Shown piece by piece: positions 17,090 to 25,184 of a DNA stretch of 25,833 bases. The number at the start of each line of letters is the position of its first letter. The stretch's first letter is position 1. This stretch comes from Flavobacteriales bacterium (lineage in GTDB: Bacteria > Bacteroidota > Bacteroidia > Flavobacteriales > Flavobacteriaceae). Position numbers and translations under genes: made by a program. The stretch covers positions 1-25,833 of the forward strand of contig PDQE01000002.1 of the NCBI GenBank assembly GCA_002747735.1. The letters are read 5' to 3'. A model generated the notes under the pieces. It did no database searches. It worked only from the letters and a program-made list of their open reading frames with translations, and was not told the DNA's origin.

Positions 17090-17282
17090 TAACATCAAAT
17101 CATTTAAGGATTAAACGTAATTCCTACAATGGTAAGATTAAAAATTATGAAATGAGCATTAACAAATTTTATCATTTCTTCACAAGAGGCAATGTGTAAA
17201 ATTTTTAATGTGAGAACAAAGGAGTTACATTCATTCTCAATTTTATAATTTATTTTCAATTAACTACTAAAATTTATAAGGT

Positions 17283-18032
17283 ATGAAAAACACTATTAGA
17301 TTATTTACATTACTTTTTGTATTGGTTTCTTTGTTCAGTTGTAAAGAAAAAGTTGAACAAACTAATGCTCCTGCTGTAACAGAACCGGAAGTGGCAGAGC
17401 CGGTTTTGGTATCAAAAGTATTAACTTCTGAAGATCAGTCAGCTCTATCTCCTGATAAGGTAATTACTGCTTTTAAAGAAGGAAACGAACGCTACATGAA
17501 TAACGATTTAACACCCAGAGACCTGCCGGTACAGGTAAAAAACAGTACCGGAGGCCAGTATCCACAAGCTGTTATACTTTCTTGTATTGATAGCCGTGTA
17601 CCCGTAGAACATGTTTTTGATCAGGGAATAGGTGATGTTTTTGTAGCACGTGTAGCCGGAAATGTTTCTGATGAAGATATATTGGGCAGTATGGAATACG
17701 CTTGTAAAGTAGCTGGTTCTAAACTGGTATTGGTTATGGGACACGAACATTGTGGAGCGGTAAAAGCGGCTATAGATAATGTTAAAATGGGTAATATTAC
17801 TGCTTTGTTATCAAAAATAAGGCCTGCAGTACTTCAACAATCTGATTACGATGGAGAAAAAACATCTAAAAACAAAGAATTTGTAGCTAAGGTAGTGGAA
17901 GGAAATGTTGAAAATACCATAAACGAAATAAGAAAAAACAGCCCTATTTTAAAGGAAATGGAGGACAATGGAGAGATAAAAATAGTAGGAGCTGTTTATG
18001 ATTTGGATACCGGAAAAGTTGATTTTAGGTAA
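17283..18032 (+). CDS. Beta carbonic anhydrase, lipoprotein
   Basis: A 249-residue carbonic anhydrase predicted to be exported and lipidated. The signal peptide (MKNTIRLFTLLFVLVSLFSC) ends in lipobox LFSC with Cys20, followed by KEK, an acidic/lysine start that resembles Bacteroidota surface-export signals. A flexible Pro/Glu/Val linker (24-50) leads to the beta-class domain: Cys101-Ile-Asp103-Ser-Arg105, His154 and Cys157 (GHEHCGAVKAA) provide the zinc and catalytic residues. It should convert CO2 and bicarbonate in the periplasm or at the cell surface, complementing the cytoplasmic paralogue. It is transcribed divergently from tetR and followed by an intrinsic terminator, so it is probably monocistronic. 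Confidence 0.94.
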   Translation: MKNTIRLFTLLFVLVSLFSCKEKVEQTNAPAVTEPEVAEPVLVSKVLTSEDQSALSPDKVITAFKEGNERYMNNDLTPRDLPVQVKNSTGGQYPQAVILSCIDSRVPVEHVFDQGIGDVFVARVAGNVSDEDILGSMEYACKVAGSKLVLVMGHEHCGAVKAAIDNVKMGNITALLSKIRPAVLQQSDYDGEKTSKNKEFVAKVVEGNVENTINEIRKNSPILKEMEDNGEIKIVGAVYDLDTGKVDFR

Positions 18033-18109
18033 TAAACTCATCTTCAATTTTTGTTTTAAACCGGAAATAAAATTTGTTCAGATAAGTTCTAATTTTCATT
18101 TGTTAAATA

Positions 18110-18140
18110 GAAAAGGAGTTTTTTTAGCTCCTTTTTTTTT
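18110..18140 (+). terminator. Intrinsic terminator after lipoprotein carbonic anhydrase
   Basis: AAAAGGAG (18111-18118) pairs with CTCCTTTT (18128-18135) around a nine-base loop, followed by a long T-tract to 18140. Confidence 0.85.
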
Positions 18141-18206
18141 AACGCTATTTTTTTCATCATAAACTGGTTTAAACCGATTCCATTACATTATAATAGAAAA
18201 GACACC

Positions 18207-18235
18207 TTGAATTAGCTATTTTTCATATATTTTTG
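18207..18235 (+). promoter_or_regulatory. Promoter of kbl-queD
   Basis: TTG at 18207-18209 and TATTTTTG at 18228-18235 with an 18-base spacer, about 33 bases before the kbl ATG. Confidence 0.65.
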
Positions 18236-18268
18236 TAGGATAAGCATTCAGATTAAAATATTAAGGAT

Positions 18269-19465
18269 ATGTACGGCAAAATAAAAGAACACCTAAAAAC
18301 AGAACTACAACATATAAAAGACGAAGGCCTTTTTAAAACAGAGCGAATAATTACTTCTCCGCAAGGTGCAGAAATAACCATAGAAGGCGGTAAAAAAGTG
18401 CTTAATTTTTGTGCTAATAATTATTTGGGATTGTCCAATCATCCCGAAGTAATTCAAGCCGCTAAAGATGCTATGGATACACATGGTTATGGAATGTCTT
18501 CGGTGCGGTTTATTTGTGGTACACAGGATATTCACAAAAAATTAGAGAAAAAAATAGCAGATTATTACGGTTTTGAAGATACCATACTCTATGCTGCCTG
18601 TTTTGATGCCAATGGTGGTGTCTTTGAACCGTTGTTGACTAAAGAAGATGCAATTATTTCAGATTCGCTCAATCACGCCTCTATTATTGATGGCGTAAGG
18701 TTATGCAAGGCCGCACGATACCGTTATGAAAACAACAACATGGCCGATTTAGAAGCCCGGTTAAAAGAAGCAAACGAAAACGGAGCACGGTTTAAGATAA
18801 TTGTTACCGATGGGGTTTTCTCTATGGACGGCATTGTAGCCAACTTGGATAAAGTCTGTGATTTAGCCGATAAATATGATGCTTTAGTTATGGTTGATGA
18901 ATGCCATGCCACAGGATTTATTGGCGAAACCGGAATAGGTACCTTAGAGCTTAAAAATGCACTTAAACGTGTGGATATTGTTACCGGAACGCTGGGAAAA
19001 GCACTGGGTGGGGCACTGGGCGGCTATACTACGGCAAAAAAAGAAATTATAGAAATGCTGCGGCAACGATCCAGGCCTTATTTGTTTTCCAATTCTCTTG
19101 CTCCGGCTATAGTAGGAGCATCCTTAAAAGTTTTTGAACTCTTAGAAAAAGACAATTCCTTACGGGATAAGGTAAAGGAAAACACCAGATATTTTAGAAA
19201 AGGTATGAAAGCCGCCGGCTTTGATTTAATAGGTGCTGATGCTGCTATTGTACCGGTAATGCTATATGATGCCAAGCTTTCACAAGATATGGCAAATGCC
19301 CTGTTGGAAGAGGGTATCTATGTAATCGGATTTTTCTTTCCGGTAGTACCAAAAGGTAAGGCTAGAATTCGGGTTCAACTATCTGCTGCTCATACAAAAG
19401 AGCAACTGGATAAAGCAATTGCTGCTTTTACCAAGGTAGGTAAGGCGTTGAGGGTAATTGCGTAA
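18269..19465 (+). CDS. kbl: Glycine C-acetyltransferase (2-amino-3-ketobutyrate CoA ligase)
   Basis: PLP enzyme of the alpha-oxoamine synthase family, 398 residues. It cleaves 2-amino-3-ketobutyrate with CoA to glycine and acetyl-CoA in threonine breakdown, or runs in reverse. Family features: [14 protein letters not shown] (46-59), substrate-site [11 protein letters not shown] (132-142) with His136 stacking on [13 protein letters not shown] (179-188), [11 protein letters not shown] (209-219) and the PLP Schiff-base lysine 244 in [13 protein letters not shown]. The closest alternatives in this family (KBL, BioF, serine palmitoyltransferase) are hard to separate; the N-terminus and [17 protein letters not shown] strongly favour KBL. 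No threonine dehydrogenase gene is adjacent. queD begins 9 bases downstream, so they form an operon. Confidence 0.94.
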   Translation: MYGKIKEHLKTELQHIKDEGLFKTERIITSPQGAEITIEGGKKVLNFCANNYLGLSNHPEVIQAAKDAMDTHGYGMSSVRFICGTQDIHKKLEKKIADYYGFEDTILYAACFDANGGVFEPLLTKEDAIISDSLNHASIIDGVRLCKAARYRYENNNMADLEARLKEANENGARFKIIVTDGVFSMDGIVANLDKVCDLADKYDALVMVDECHATGFIGETGIGTLELKNALKRVDIVTGTLGKALGGALGGYTTAKKEIIEMLRQRSRPYLFSNSLAPAIVGASLKVFELLEKDNSLRDKVKENTRYFRKGMKAAGFDLIGADAAIVPVMLYDAKLSQDMANALLEEGIYVIGFFFPVVPKGKARIRVQLSAAHTKEQLDKAIAAFTKVGKALRVIA

Positions 19466-19474
19466 ATTTTAATT

Positions 19475-19930
19475 ATGAGTACCATTAGAATTACCAAACA
19501 TTTTGATTTTGAAACCGCACACGCCCTTTACGGTTATGACGGAAAGTGCAAAAATATTCACGGCCATAGTTATCAATTGTATGTAACGGTTATGGGCCAG
19601 CCCATTAAGGACGCCAACCATGTAAAATATGGAATGGTGATAGACTTTGGCGATTTAAAACGAATTGTAAAATCAGAAATTGTTAATGTTTTTGACCATG
19701 CCACTGTGTTGAATGCCAATTCGCCTCATAAGGGCTTGGCAGCCCAAATAGAAGCCCATTCCTCAAAGGTGATTCTGGTAGATTACCAACCCACCAGTGA
19801 AAATATGCTTGTTGACTTTGCCGATAGGATACAAACAAAATTACCGGATAATGTAAAATTACATTCATTAAAACTCTGCGAAACCAATAGTTCTTATGCG
19901 GAATGGTTTGCTGCAGACCAAAATACTTAG
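19475..19930 (+). CDS. queD: 6-carboxy-5,6,7,8-tetrahydropterin synthase
   Basis: Zinc enzyme of the 6-pyruvoyl-tetrahydropterin synthase family, 151 residues, converting dihydroneopterin triphosphate to 6-carboxytetrahydropterin, the second step towards preQ0 and queuosine. Zinc histidines are His16 (FETAHAL), His29 and His31 (NIHGHSY); catalytic Cys25 is in GKCKNIHGH, Asp74-His75 in VFDHATVL, and Glu136 in LCETNSSYAEW. The CxxxHGH spacing fits QueD rather than eukaryotic PTPS. It is the second gene of the kbl-queD unit. The stop codon TAG opens an intergenic repeat shared with queA. A role in tetrahydrobiopterin-like cofactor synthesis is less likely given queA in the same window. Confidence 0.92.
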   Translation: MSTIRITKHFDFETAHALYGYDGKCKNIHGHSYQLYVTVMGQPIKDANHVKYGMVIDFGDLKRIVKSEIVNVFDHATVLNANSPHKGLAAQIEAHSSKVILVDYQPTSENMLVDFADRIQTKLPDNVKLHSLKLCETNSSYAEWFAADQNT

Positions 19931-19986
19931 AGTTAACCCGGATTATATTGATGAAATAATCCGGGTTAAATAATTAGACTTGGTAT
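19927..19986 (+). repeat. Dispersed intergenic element, copy B (after queD)
   Basis: TTAGAGTTAACCCGGATTAT (19927-19946) and TTAGACTTGGTAT (19974-19986) match the ends of copy A at 11409-11489 with 18/20 and 13/13 identity. The interior carries the right arm of a perfect palindrome that copy A lacks. The first TAG is the queD stop codon. Confidence 0.65.
19933..19969. terminator. Palindromic terminator between queD and TonB receptor
   Basis: Perfect 14-base stem TTAACCCGGATTAT (19933-19946) / ATAATCCGGGTTAA (19956-19969) with a nine-base loop. It separates convergent genes and so could end transcription both ways, although no T-tract follows on either side. Confidence 0.7.
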
Positions 19987-19992
19987 TACCAT

Positions 19993-22170
19993 TTAAAATC
20001 GCAAAACAGTACCCACTAAGAAATTAGTAGTGGCTTGCGGATAATAACCCGTGCCTTCTATGGTAGTAATGCTACCGGGATTTGACCAGGTATCGTTATA
20101 GGTATAATAATATCCGTTAGACACATATTTTTTGTTAAAAATATTGTTCACTAATCCGGTAATTGTGATGGATTCAAAGATTTTAGAGGGCTGCCATTGA
20201 TATTGAATATTAAAATCGGAGACAAAATAGTCGTCTAGTTTAGATACCGGAGACTCTGTATTACTCATAAACTGTTCACCTACATATTTGGATAACAAAG
20301 TAATTTGTAAGTTTTTTACAGGGCTGTAAGCCAATACATTACTGGCAACAATATTCGGTGAATAGGAAATATCTGTTTCTCCGAGGTTTTTTATTTCTCC
20401 ATTTATTTCTGTTACAAAATCCATGTTTTTACTACTGCTTAAAGCAATATTAGGCTGCCAAACCAATTTTTTACCCAATTCTACCAAAGCATCTACCTCT
20501 AAACCAACTCTATAGCTTTTACCACTATTGGTTCTAACAGGGGCTCCCACATCGTCTATTTGGCCGGTAAGAACCAACTGGTCTTTGTAAAACATACCAT
20601 AAACATTAGTGTTTAATTTTATTTTATCGGTATCAAAACGCCATCCTAGTTCTATATCGTGTAGCTTTTCAGCGGTATCAATATTGTTTTCAAAGTCGTT
20701 TCTTCTGGGTTCCCGTTGGGCTTTGGCATAAGAAAGGTACAATTGATTTTTGTGATTTGCCACATAGGTTATACCAACTTTTGGATTAAAAAAATTAAAT
20801 TGGGTATTTACTTTAAGCGGCACTAAATCCGAAGTAATTCCATCTGTTTTATAGTGGATAAACCGGCCTTGTACATCTGCAAATAAACTCCAATCATTAT
20901 TCAGTTTATAAGTGGCTTTTGCAAACAGGTTGCTTTCTTTTTTATTGCCGTTACTTTCGTAATACCGATCTCTTATTTCAGCATTAGAAGCGTATTGTGC
21001 CCAGATGATTTCGCCGTAATGATCATTGGTATAATAACTGTATGTTCCGCCAAAAATAAGGTCTAATTGTTCATTTTTATAGTTAACATTGGCCGTAGCT
21101 ACATAGAAATGATTATCTAACCATCGCCGTCTGATAATATCGGTTTTATCTATGGTTTCATTGCCAATGGTAATAGGCTCTAATTGGTATTCCTCAAAAC
21201 CTTCGTCTTCTTTGTATTGTTCATAATAACCTTTTCCACGTGTGTAATTCAACCCAATGTTTGAAGACCATCTGTTGTTGTACCTTTCTGACCAATGGAG
21301 TTGGTAATGATCTTGTTGATAATTGTCTATTTCATTGTCATAAAATTTTTCATTACCGTCATCATCATAATACAATCCGGATGGATTATACTTTCTGTCT
21401 TCTTCCAATTGTTCTTTGGTAATACCCTCCCAGGCTTGGTAGGTAATTTCCTTTCCGCCAAAAGTCAAGGCTTTAATCAACGTATTCCTATCGCGGTAAG
21501 CCGCTTGTAAGAAATAAGATTTTAGGTCTGATGAAGCTCTGTCAATGTAACCGTCAGACGAAATTTTTGACAACCTTCCGGATACTTCAATAAAATCATT
21601 AATAAGCCCGGTACTGAATTTTACATGGTGTTTTTTGGTGTTATAAGAGCCAAAACTACTGCCTATTTCCGCATAAGCATTGTGTGAAACTGCATCAGTT
21701 AAAATATTTAAGCTGGCTCCAAAAGCTCCCGCCCCATTTACCGAAGTACCTACGCCCCGCTGAAGCTGTAAACTCTCCGTAGAGGAGGCAAAATCCGGCA
21801 AATTGACCCAAAAAGTGGTATGGCTTTCGCTGTCGTTATACGGAATACCGTTTATGGTTACGTTAACGCGGTCTGCATCGCTGCCCCTTACACGAATACC
21901 GGTATAGCCTATGCCGGCTCCCGCATCTGAAGTGGTAACTACGCCGGGAAGATAATTGAGCAAAATAGGCATATCTTGCCCCAGATTTCGTTTGCTAATC
22001 TCTTTTTGCGTAATGTTACTATGCGTAATAGGTGAAGTAGCATTAACCCTAACCGCTCTTACCACTACTTCATTGAGTTCTTCGGTTAAAATAGTGTCTT
22101 GTTTTTGTTCCTGAGCAATAGACAGATGTACGGAGAACAAAGCCATACACCCAATAAATAATTTTTTCAT
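19993..22170 (-). CDS. TonB-dependent receptor under TPP riboswitch, probable thiamin uptake
   Basis: Outer-membrane receptor of 725 residues. A signal peptide (1 to about 19, ending SIAQ) is followed by a TonB-box-like region (LNEVVVRAVRV, 32-42), a plug domain (about 50-160, with PGVVTTSDAGAGIGYTGIRV, DRVNVTINGIPYND and LQRGVGTSVNGAGAFGASLN) and a 22-strand-type barrel ending in FLVGTVLRF with a terminal Phe. There is no N-terminal carboxypeptidase-regulatory-like domain and no partner SusD gene, which argues against a polysaccharide system. The leader contains a TPP riboswitch, so the substrate is probably thiamin or a precursor; comparable riboswitch-linked receptors in Bacteroidota have been called Omr1. 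No pnuT or thiamin pyrophosphokinase gene follows, as the gene ends against convergent queD. Confidence 0.9.
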   Translation of the reverse strand: MKKLFIGCMALFSVHLSIAQEQKQDTILTEELNEVVVRAVRVNATSPITHSNITQKEISKRNLGQDMPILLNYLPGVVTTSDAGAGIGYTGIRVRGSDADRVNVTINGIPYNDSESHTTFWVNLPDFASSTESLQLQRGVGTSVNGAGAFGASLNILTDAVSHNAYAEIGSSFGSYNTKKHHVKFSTGLINDFIEVSGRLSKISSDGYIDRASSDLKSYFLQAAYRDRNTLIKALTFGGKEITYQAWEGITKEQLEEDRKYNPSGLYYDDDGNEKFYDNEIDNYQQDHYQLHWSERYNNRWSSNIGLNYTRGKGYYEQYKEDEGFEEYQLEPITIGNETIDKTDIIRRRWLDNHFYVATANVNYKNEQLDLIFGGTYSYYTNDHYGEIIWAQYASNAEIRDRYYESNGNKKESNLFAKATYKLNNDWSLFADVQGRFIHYKTDGITSDLVPLKVNTQFNFFNPKVGITYVANHKNQLYLSYAKAQREPRRNDFENNIDTAEKLHDIELGWRFDTDKIKLNTNVYGMFYKDQLVLTGQIDDVGAPVRTNSGKSYRVGLEVDALVELGKKLVWQPNIALSSSKNMDFVTEINGEIKNLGETDISYSPNIVASNVLAYSPVKNLQITLLSKYVGEQFMSNTESPVSKLDDYFVSDFNIQYQWQPSKIFESITITGLVNNIFNKKYVSNGYYYTYNDTWSNPGSITTIEGTGYYPQATTNFLVGTVLRF

Positions 22171-22362
22171 CGATTAAAAATGTTTTAATCAAATAAAAAG
22201 AGGCAATTATTCTTTTGGTGAATTATTATTAATTGGCATGGAGTATAATCTCATTCATGCCAACCCTTATTCCGATGCATTGTATGTTACGATTAGAACC
22301 TTTGCAAAAGTGTTTTATCACTAAGCCAATTCTGAGGCTTAATTTTTCGCAAATTCTTCGCT
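22171..22362 (-). other. Structured leader between riboswitch terminator and receptor gene
   Basis: A 190-base gene-free stretch of the receptor mRNA. It holds a hairpin TAAGCC (22322-22327) / GGCTTA (22336-22341) and a perfect 8-base inverted repeat TTGGCATG (22233-22240) / CATGCCAA (22256-22263) with a 15-base loop. Neither has a T-tract, so they are not obvious terminators. Short in-frame ATGs occur but encode at most nine residues. Confidence 0.5.
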
Positions 22363-22527
22363 AAAAATGTCCACCGGACACTTTTTTTAATGCTCGGTTC
22401 CCTAAACAGCATTACCTGTTCCAGGTTCAATGGGTTTAATCTCAGCCTTTTTAAGTACAGAGTGCGGATTAATGTGTAACTACTTCCGCCTACAACTTAT
22501 AAACTTAATAAAGCACCCCTTTGTGAG
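22363..22527 (-). promoter_or_regulatory. TPP (THI-element) riboswitch with intrinsic terminator
   Basis: On the minus strand the conserved TPP aptamer blocks appear in order: GGGGTGC (22519-22513), CTGAGAT (22445-22439), ACCC (22435-22432), GAACCTG (22428-22422), GGTAATGCTG-like (22417-22408) and TAGGGAA (22404-22398). Between the first two blocks is an extended P3 arm of about 65 bases with a GCGGA/TCCGC stem (22464-22468 / 22485-22489). About ten bases after the aptamer lies the hairpin TGTCC-GGT-GGACA flanked by A- and T-tracts (22388-22363), a terminator-type expression platform. TPP binding should stop transcription and lower expression of the receptor. Confidence 0.95.
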
Positions 22528-22533
22528 ATGAGG

Positions 22534-22541
22534 CAAAGATA
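22534..22541 (-). promoter_or_regulatory. -7 box of the riboswitch-receptor transcript
   Basis: Minus-strand TATCTTTG matches TAnnTTTG and places transcription start at about 22528, right at the 5' edge of the aptamer. No clear TTG at -33. The rest of 22542-22680 is AT-rich with nothing recognisable. Confidence 0.6.
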
Positions 22542-22680
22542 GGAAGTATTTTATGATTTTACATTTTTATTTTCCACTTTTTAGTATTTGACTTGAAAAT
22601 AATTCCATATTTAACGGATACAAAATTCATTATAGATACAATAGAAGTATTTTGAGATTTATTAACCATTAATAGATAAC

Positions 22681-23082
22681 TCAAACCTCCGGTTTTATCC
22701 TGTTCGCTTTCTTTTCTGCCTGATGTTTTTTATTCTTTAACCGTTTTTGTACCGCTTTTTTTGTGGGTTTAGTGGCTTTTCTGCGTTTGGGTTTTTTAAG
22801 TCCGGATTTTATAAGTGCTAAAAATCTGCCTATGGCAATTTCCTTGTTTTTATGCTGGCTGCGAGTCTCGTCGCAGAATAGTATTAAGGTCTTGTTATTG
22901 GTAAGTTTTGTAGCGATATTTTTATAGAGTAATTGTTTTTGGCTGTCGGTTAGCACCTCAGAATCAGATACATCAAAAGAGAGTTCTATTTTAGAGGAAA
23001 CCTTATTTACGTGTTGCCCACCGGCACCACTGCTACGTACTGCTTTAAAAGAAAGTTCTTTGATGAGGTTTTCCGGGTTCAT
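22681..23082 (-). CDS. arfB: Alternative ribosome-rescue factor (GGQ peptidyl-tRNA hydrolase)
   Basis: A 133-residue release-factor-like protein of the ArfB/YaeJ family, which frees stalled ribosomes by hydrolysing peptidyl-tRNA without codon recognition. It has only the catalytic GGQ domain (residues 10-110, RSSGAGGQHVNKVSSKIEL with GGQ at 21-23) and no stop-codon-reading domain. The C-terminal tail (about 100-133) is rich in Lys and Arg (KKPKRRKATKPTKKAVQKRL), which in ArfB enters the empty mRNA channel. It starts 43 bases after the antiporter gene on the same strand, possibly co-transcribed; no -7 box is seen in that gap. Confidence 0.93.
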   Translation of the reverse strand: MNPENLIKELSFKAVRSSGAGGQHVNKVSSKIELSFDVSDSEVLTDSQKQLLYKNIATKLTNNKTLILFCDETRSQHKNKEIAIGRFLALIKSGLKKPKRRKATKPTKKAVQKRLKNKKHQAEKKANRIKPEV

Positions 23083-23125
23083 AATGCTCTAATATAGTAT
23101 TTTTTCATAGAATACTCTCAGGTAA

Positions 23126-25108
23126 TTAACTTACAAACCTGTGAAACGCTTCAATGTTCTCCTGACTACCTTGGATATATAACAAATCGTTTTGATAGAT
23201 TTTATCTGTGGGATGGATTTCATTGACCATTTTATCACCACGTGAAATGGCCAAAACACTGATGCCGTGTTTGGCTCTTATTTTGGCATCTTGTAAAGTT
23301 TTTCCGTTGATTTTACTACTGTCGCTGTTTATCCTTACACAAGTAATATTAAAATCAGGAATTGTAGTATTTTTAATGGTTTTGGGCAGTTTTTTCTTCA
23401 TTTGGAACAATTCATAGTAACCTGACCGGAAGTAATCTTCCAAATGGGTGATATTATCTTCCGGAATAAGAAAATTGTGCAATACTCTGGAAAATATTTC
23501 AATAGAAGTTTCAAACTCTTCGGGAATTACATCATCGGCACCCAAAGCTATTAACTCTGATATTTCTTTTACATATCGTGTCCTTACCAGCACATAAACC
23601 GATTGTGAAATTTCTCGAATATTTTTAATAATGGTATGGGTGGCATCTGCATCAGAAATAGAAATTACTACTGCTCTGGCTCTTTCAACATGTAAGGTTT
23701 CCAAAATATGTGGTAAGGTAGCATCGCCAAAGAAAATGGGAATTTCATCAGTTTTAGCTTTTTTTACCATTTCTGCATTGAGTTCTACTACAACGTACGG
23801 AATATTGGCGTAATTAGCCGCTTTGGCCAGATTGGAGCCGTTTATCCCATAGCCAACAATAATTAAATGATTGTCTAATTCGTTATCAACGGTGGTTTCT
23901 ATTGCACTTTCATCGATGGATTTATCTTTAATTTTTCGCCCCAGTTTGGTTTTTAAAAATTTATCGGCAATAGTGTGGGAAAACATAATTACAAATGGGG
24001 TTAAAATCATGGAAACGATAGAAACCGCCAGAAAATACTGGTTGGTTTGTTCAGTTAACAAGTTGTATTGTATCCCGATTTTAGAGAGAATAAAGGCAAA
24101 TTCTCCTACTTGAAATAACGACAGCCCGGTTAATAAAATAGTGCGGGGTGGGTAATTTAAAACAGCTACGGCAATGGAGGTAGCCACTGTTTTTATGAAA
24201 AATACAGCAGCTACAATTAGTAGAACAATACCAATTTTGGCAAAAAAGAATTGTAAGTCTAACAGCATGCCTACTGATATAAAAAAGATACTGGTAAACA
24301 ATTCCCTAAAGGGTAGAATTATACCGGTAGCCTGATGGCTGTATTCGGATTCTGAAATAATAATTCCAGCTAAAAAAGCTCCCAAGGCCAGTGATAGCCC
24401 TGCTTCGGAAGTTAAAAAAGCCACAGCGAAACATATGGCCATAGTAGTGAGTAAGAACAGTTCCTTGCTCTTTGTCCGGGCAATGGCGTGGAGCAATTCC
24501 GGTACAATATAACGGGCAGAAACAATAGTTATAATTATCACGATAATTGACTTTACCAATAGTGATACCACACTCATGGTAATATTTTCCGAAGCTCCCG
24601 CCAATATGGGCGTAATCAGCATCATAGGTACTACAATAATATCCTGAAAAATAAGAATGGCCAAGGCATTTCTGCCGTGTAGGCGTTTGATTTCGTTTCT
24701 GTCTTGTAGAATTTTTAATACAATTGCAGTACTGGAAAGTGAAAACAAAAACCCCACAAAAACCGCTTTTTCAATAGAATTGCCCAAGAAGTAATAAGCC
24801 AGTCCGGATATTACAATAGTAATTCCCACCTGAAGCATACCACCTATAAATACGGTTTTTTTTATTGATGCCAGTTGCTTTATAGACAATTCCATGCCAA
24901 TGACAAAAAGCAATAGAATAACGCCTATTTCAGAAATTACCTCTACTTGATCTACGGCATTGATTAAACTAAACCCATAAGGGCCAATAACAATTCCGGT
25001 AATTAAAAAGCCTAAGATGGAGGGTAGTTTTAACCGCTGTAACAGAAATACAATTACAATGGAAAAACCCAGTAGTATAACCAAATCTTGTAAAAGTGGC
25101 AGGTGCAT
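23126..25108 (-). CDS. CPA2-family cation/proton antiporter with TrkA-N domain
   Basis: A 660-residue inner-membrane monovalent cation:proton antiporter resembling KefB/KefC and YbaL. The N-terminal part (about 5-385) has about 12 hydrophobic helices typical of Na/H-exchanger domains, including the conserved IFQDIIVVP with Asp156. A cytoplasmic RCK/TrkA-N Rossmann domain follows (about 412-530) with GYGINGS (419-425), acidic Glu442 at the end of strand 2 and GDATLPHIL, then a TrkA-C domain (about 575-658) with ISVLAISRGDKM. The regulatory domains likely bind a nucleotide and potassium and gate exchange. No KefF/KefG-type oxidoreductase gene is adjacent, so glutathione control is not supported. 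The DUF6973 lipoprotein gene lies 76 bases upstream on the same strand. Confidence 0.92.
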   Translation of the reverse strand: MHLPLLQDLVILLGFSIVIVFLLQRLKLPSILGFLITGIVIGPYGFSLINAVDQVEVISEIGVILLLFVIGMELSIKQLASIKKTVFIGGMLQVGITIVISGLAYYFLGNSIEKAVFVGFLFSLSSTAIVLKILQDRNEIKRLHGRNALAILIFQDIIVVPMMLITPILAGASENITMSVVSLLVKSIIVIIITIVSARYIVPELLHAIARTKSKELFLLTTMAICFAVAFLTSEAGLSLALGAFLAGIIISESEYSHQATGIILPFRELFTSIFFISVGMLLDLQFFFAKIGIVLLIVAAVFFIKTVATSIAVAVLNYPPRTILLTGLSLFQVGEFAFILSKIGIQYNLLTEQTNQYFLAVSIVSMILTPFVIMFSHTIADKFLKTKLGRKIKDKSIDESAIETTVDNELDNHLIIVGYGINGSNLAKAANYANIPYVVVELNAEMVKKAKTDEIPIFFGDATLPHILETLHVERARAVVISISDADATHTIIKNIREISQSVYVLVRTRYVKEISELIALGADDVIPEEFETSIEIFSRVLHNFLIPEDNITHLEDYFRSGYYELFQMKKKLPKTIKNTTIPDFNITCVRINSDSSKINGKTLQDAKIRAKHGISVLAISRGDKMVNEIHPTDKIYQNDLLYIQGSQENIEAFHRFVS

Positions 25109-25184
25109 AAATAGTTACGATTTGTCAGTTGAGATGAATTGCCGTAAAACGGTTATTTTTTTAAGCGAAAATATAAAAATAAGG

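Larger units (their letters stand above)
16975..17282. other. Divergent tetR / carbonic anhydrase intergenic region
   Basis: This 308-base gap holds two outward-facing -7 boxes, two near-identical AT-rich repeats, and a leader of about 185 bases before the lipoprotein carbonic anhydrase. The leader contains a short inverted repeat TGAGAA (17211-17216) / TTCTCA (17234-17239). No gene longer than 15 codons is present. An AAGGAGG at 17047-17053 is not followed by a start codon. Confidence 0.6.

Noticed and set aside
17152..17199. 15-codon leader peptide before the lipoprotein carbonic anhydrase
   Set aside because: Too short to judge, AT-rich composition like its surroundings, and no regulatory codon run or attenuator hairpin beside it.
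21240..21510. Plus-strand open frames within the TonB receptor gene
   Set aside because: Opposite strand of a full-length conserved receptor, with Ile/Cys-rich products typical of antisense reading.
25141..25155. Hairpin CCGT-AAA-ACGG upstream of the antiporter
   Set aside because: Only a four-base stem with no T-tract; too weak for a terminator.
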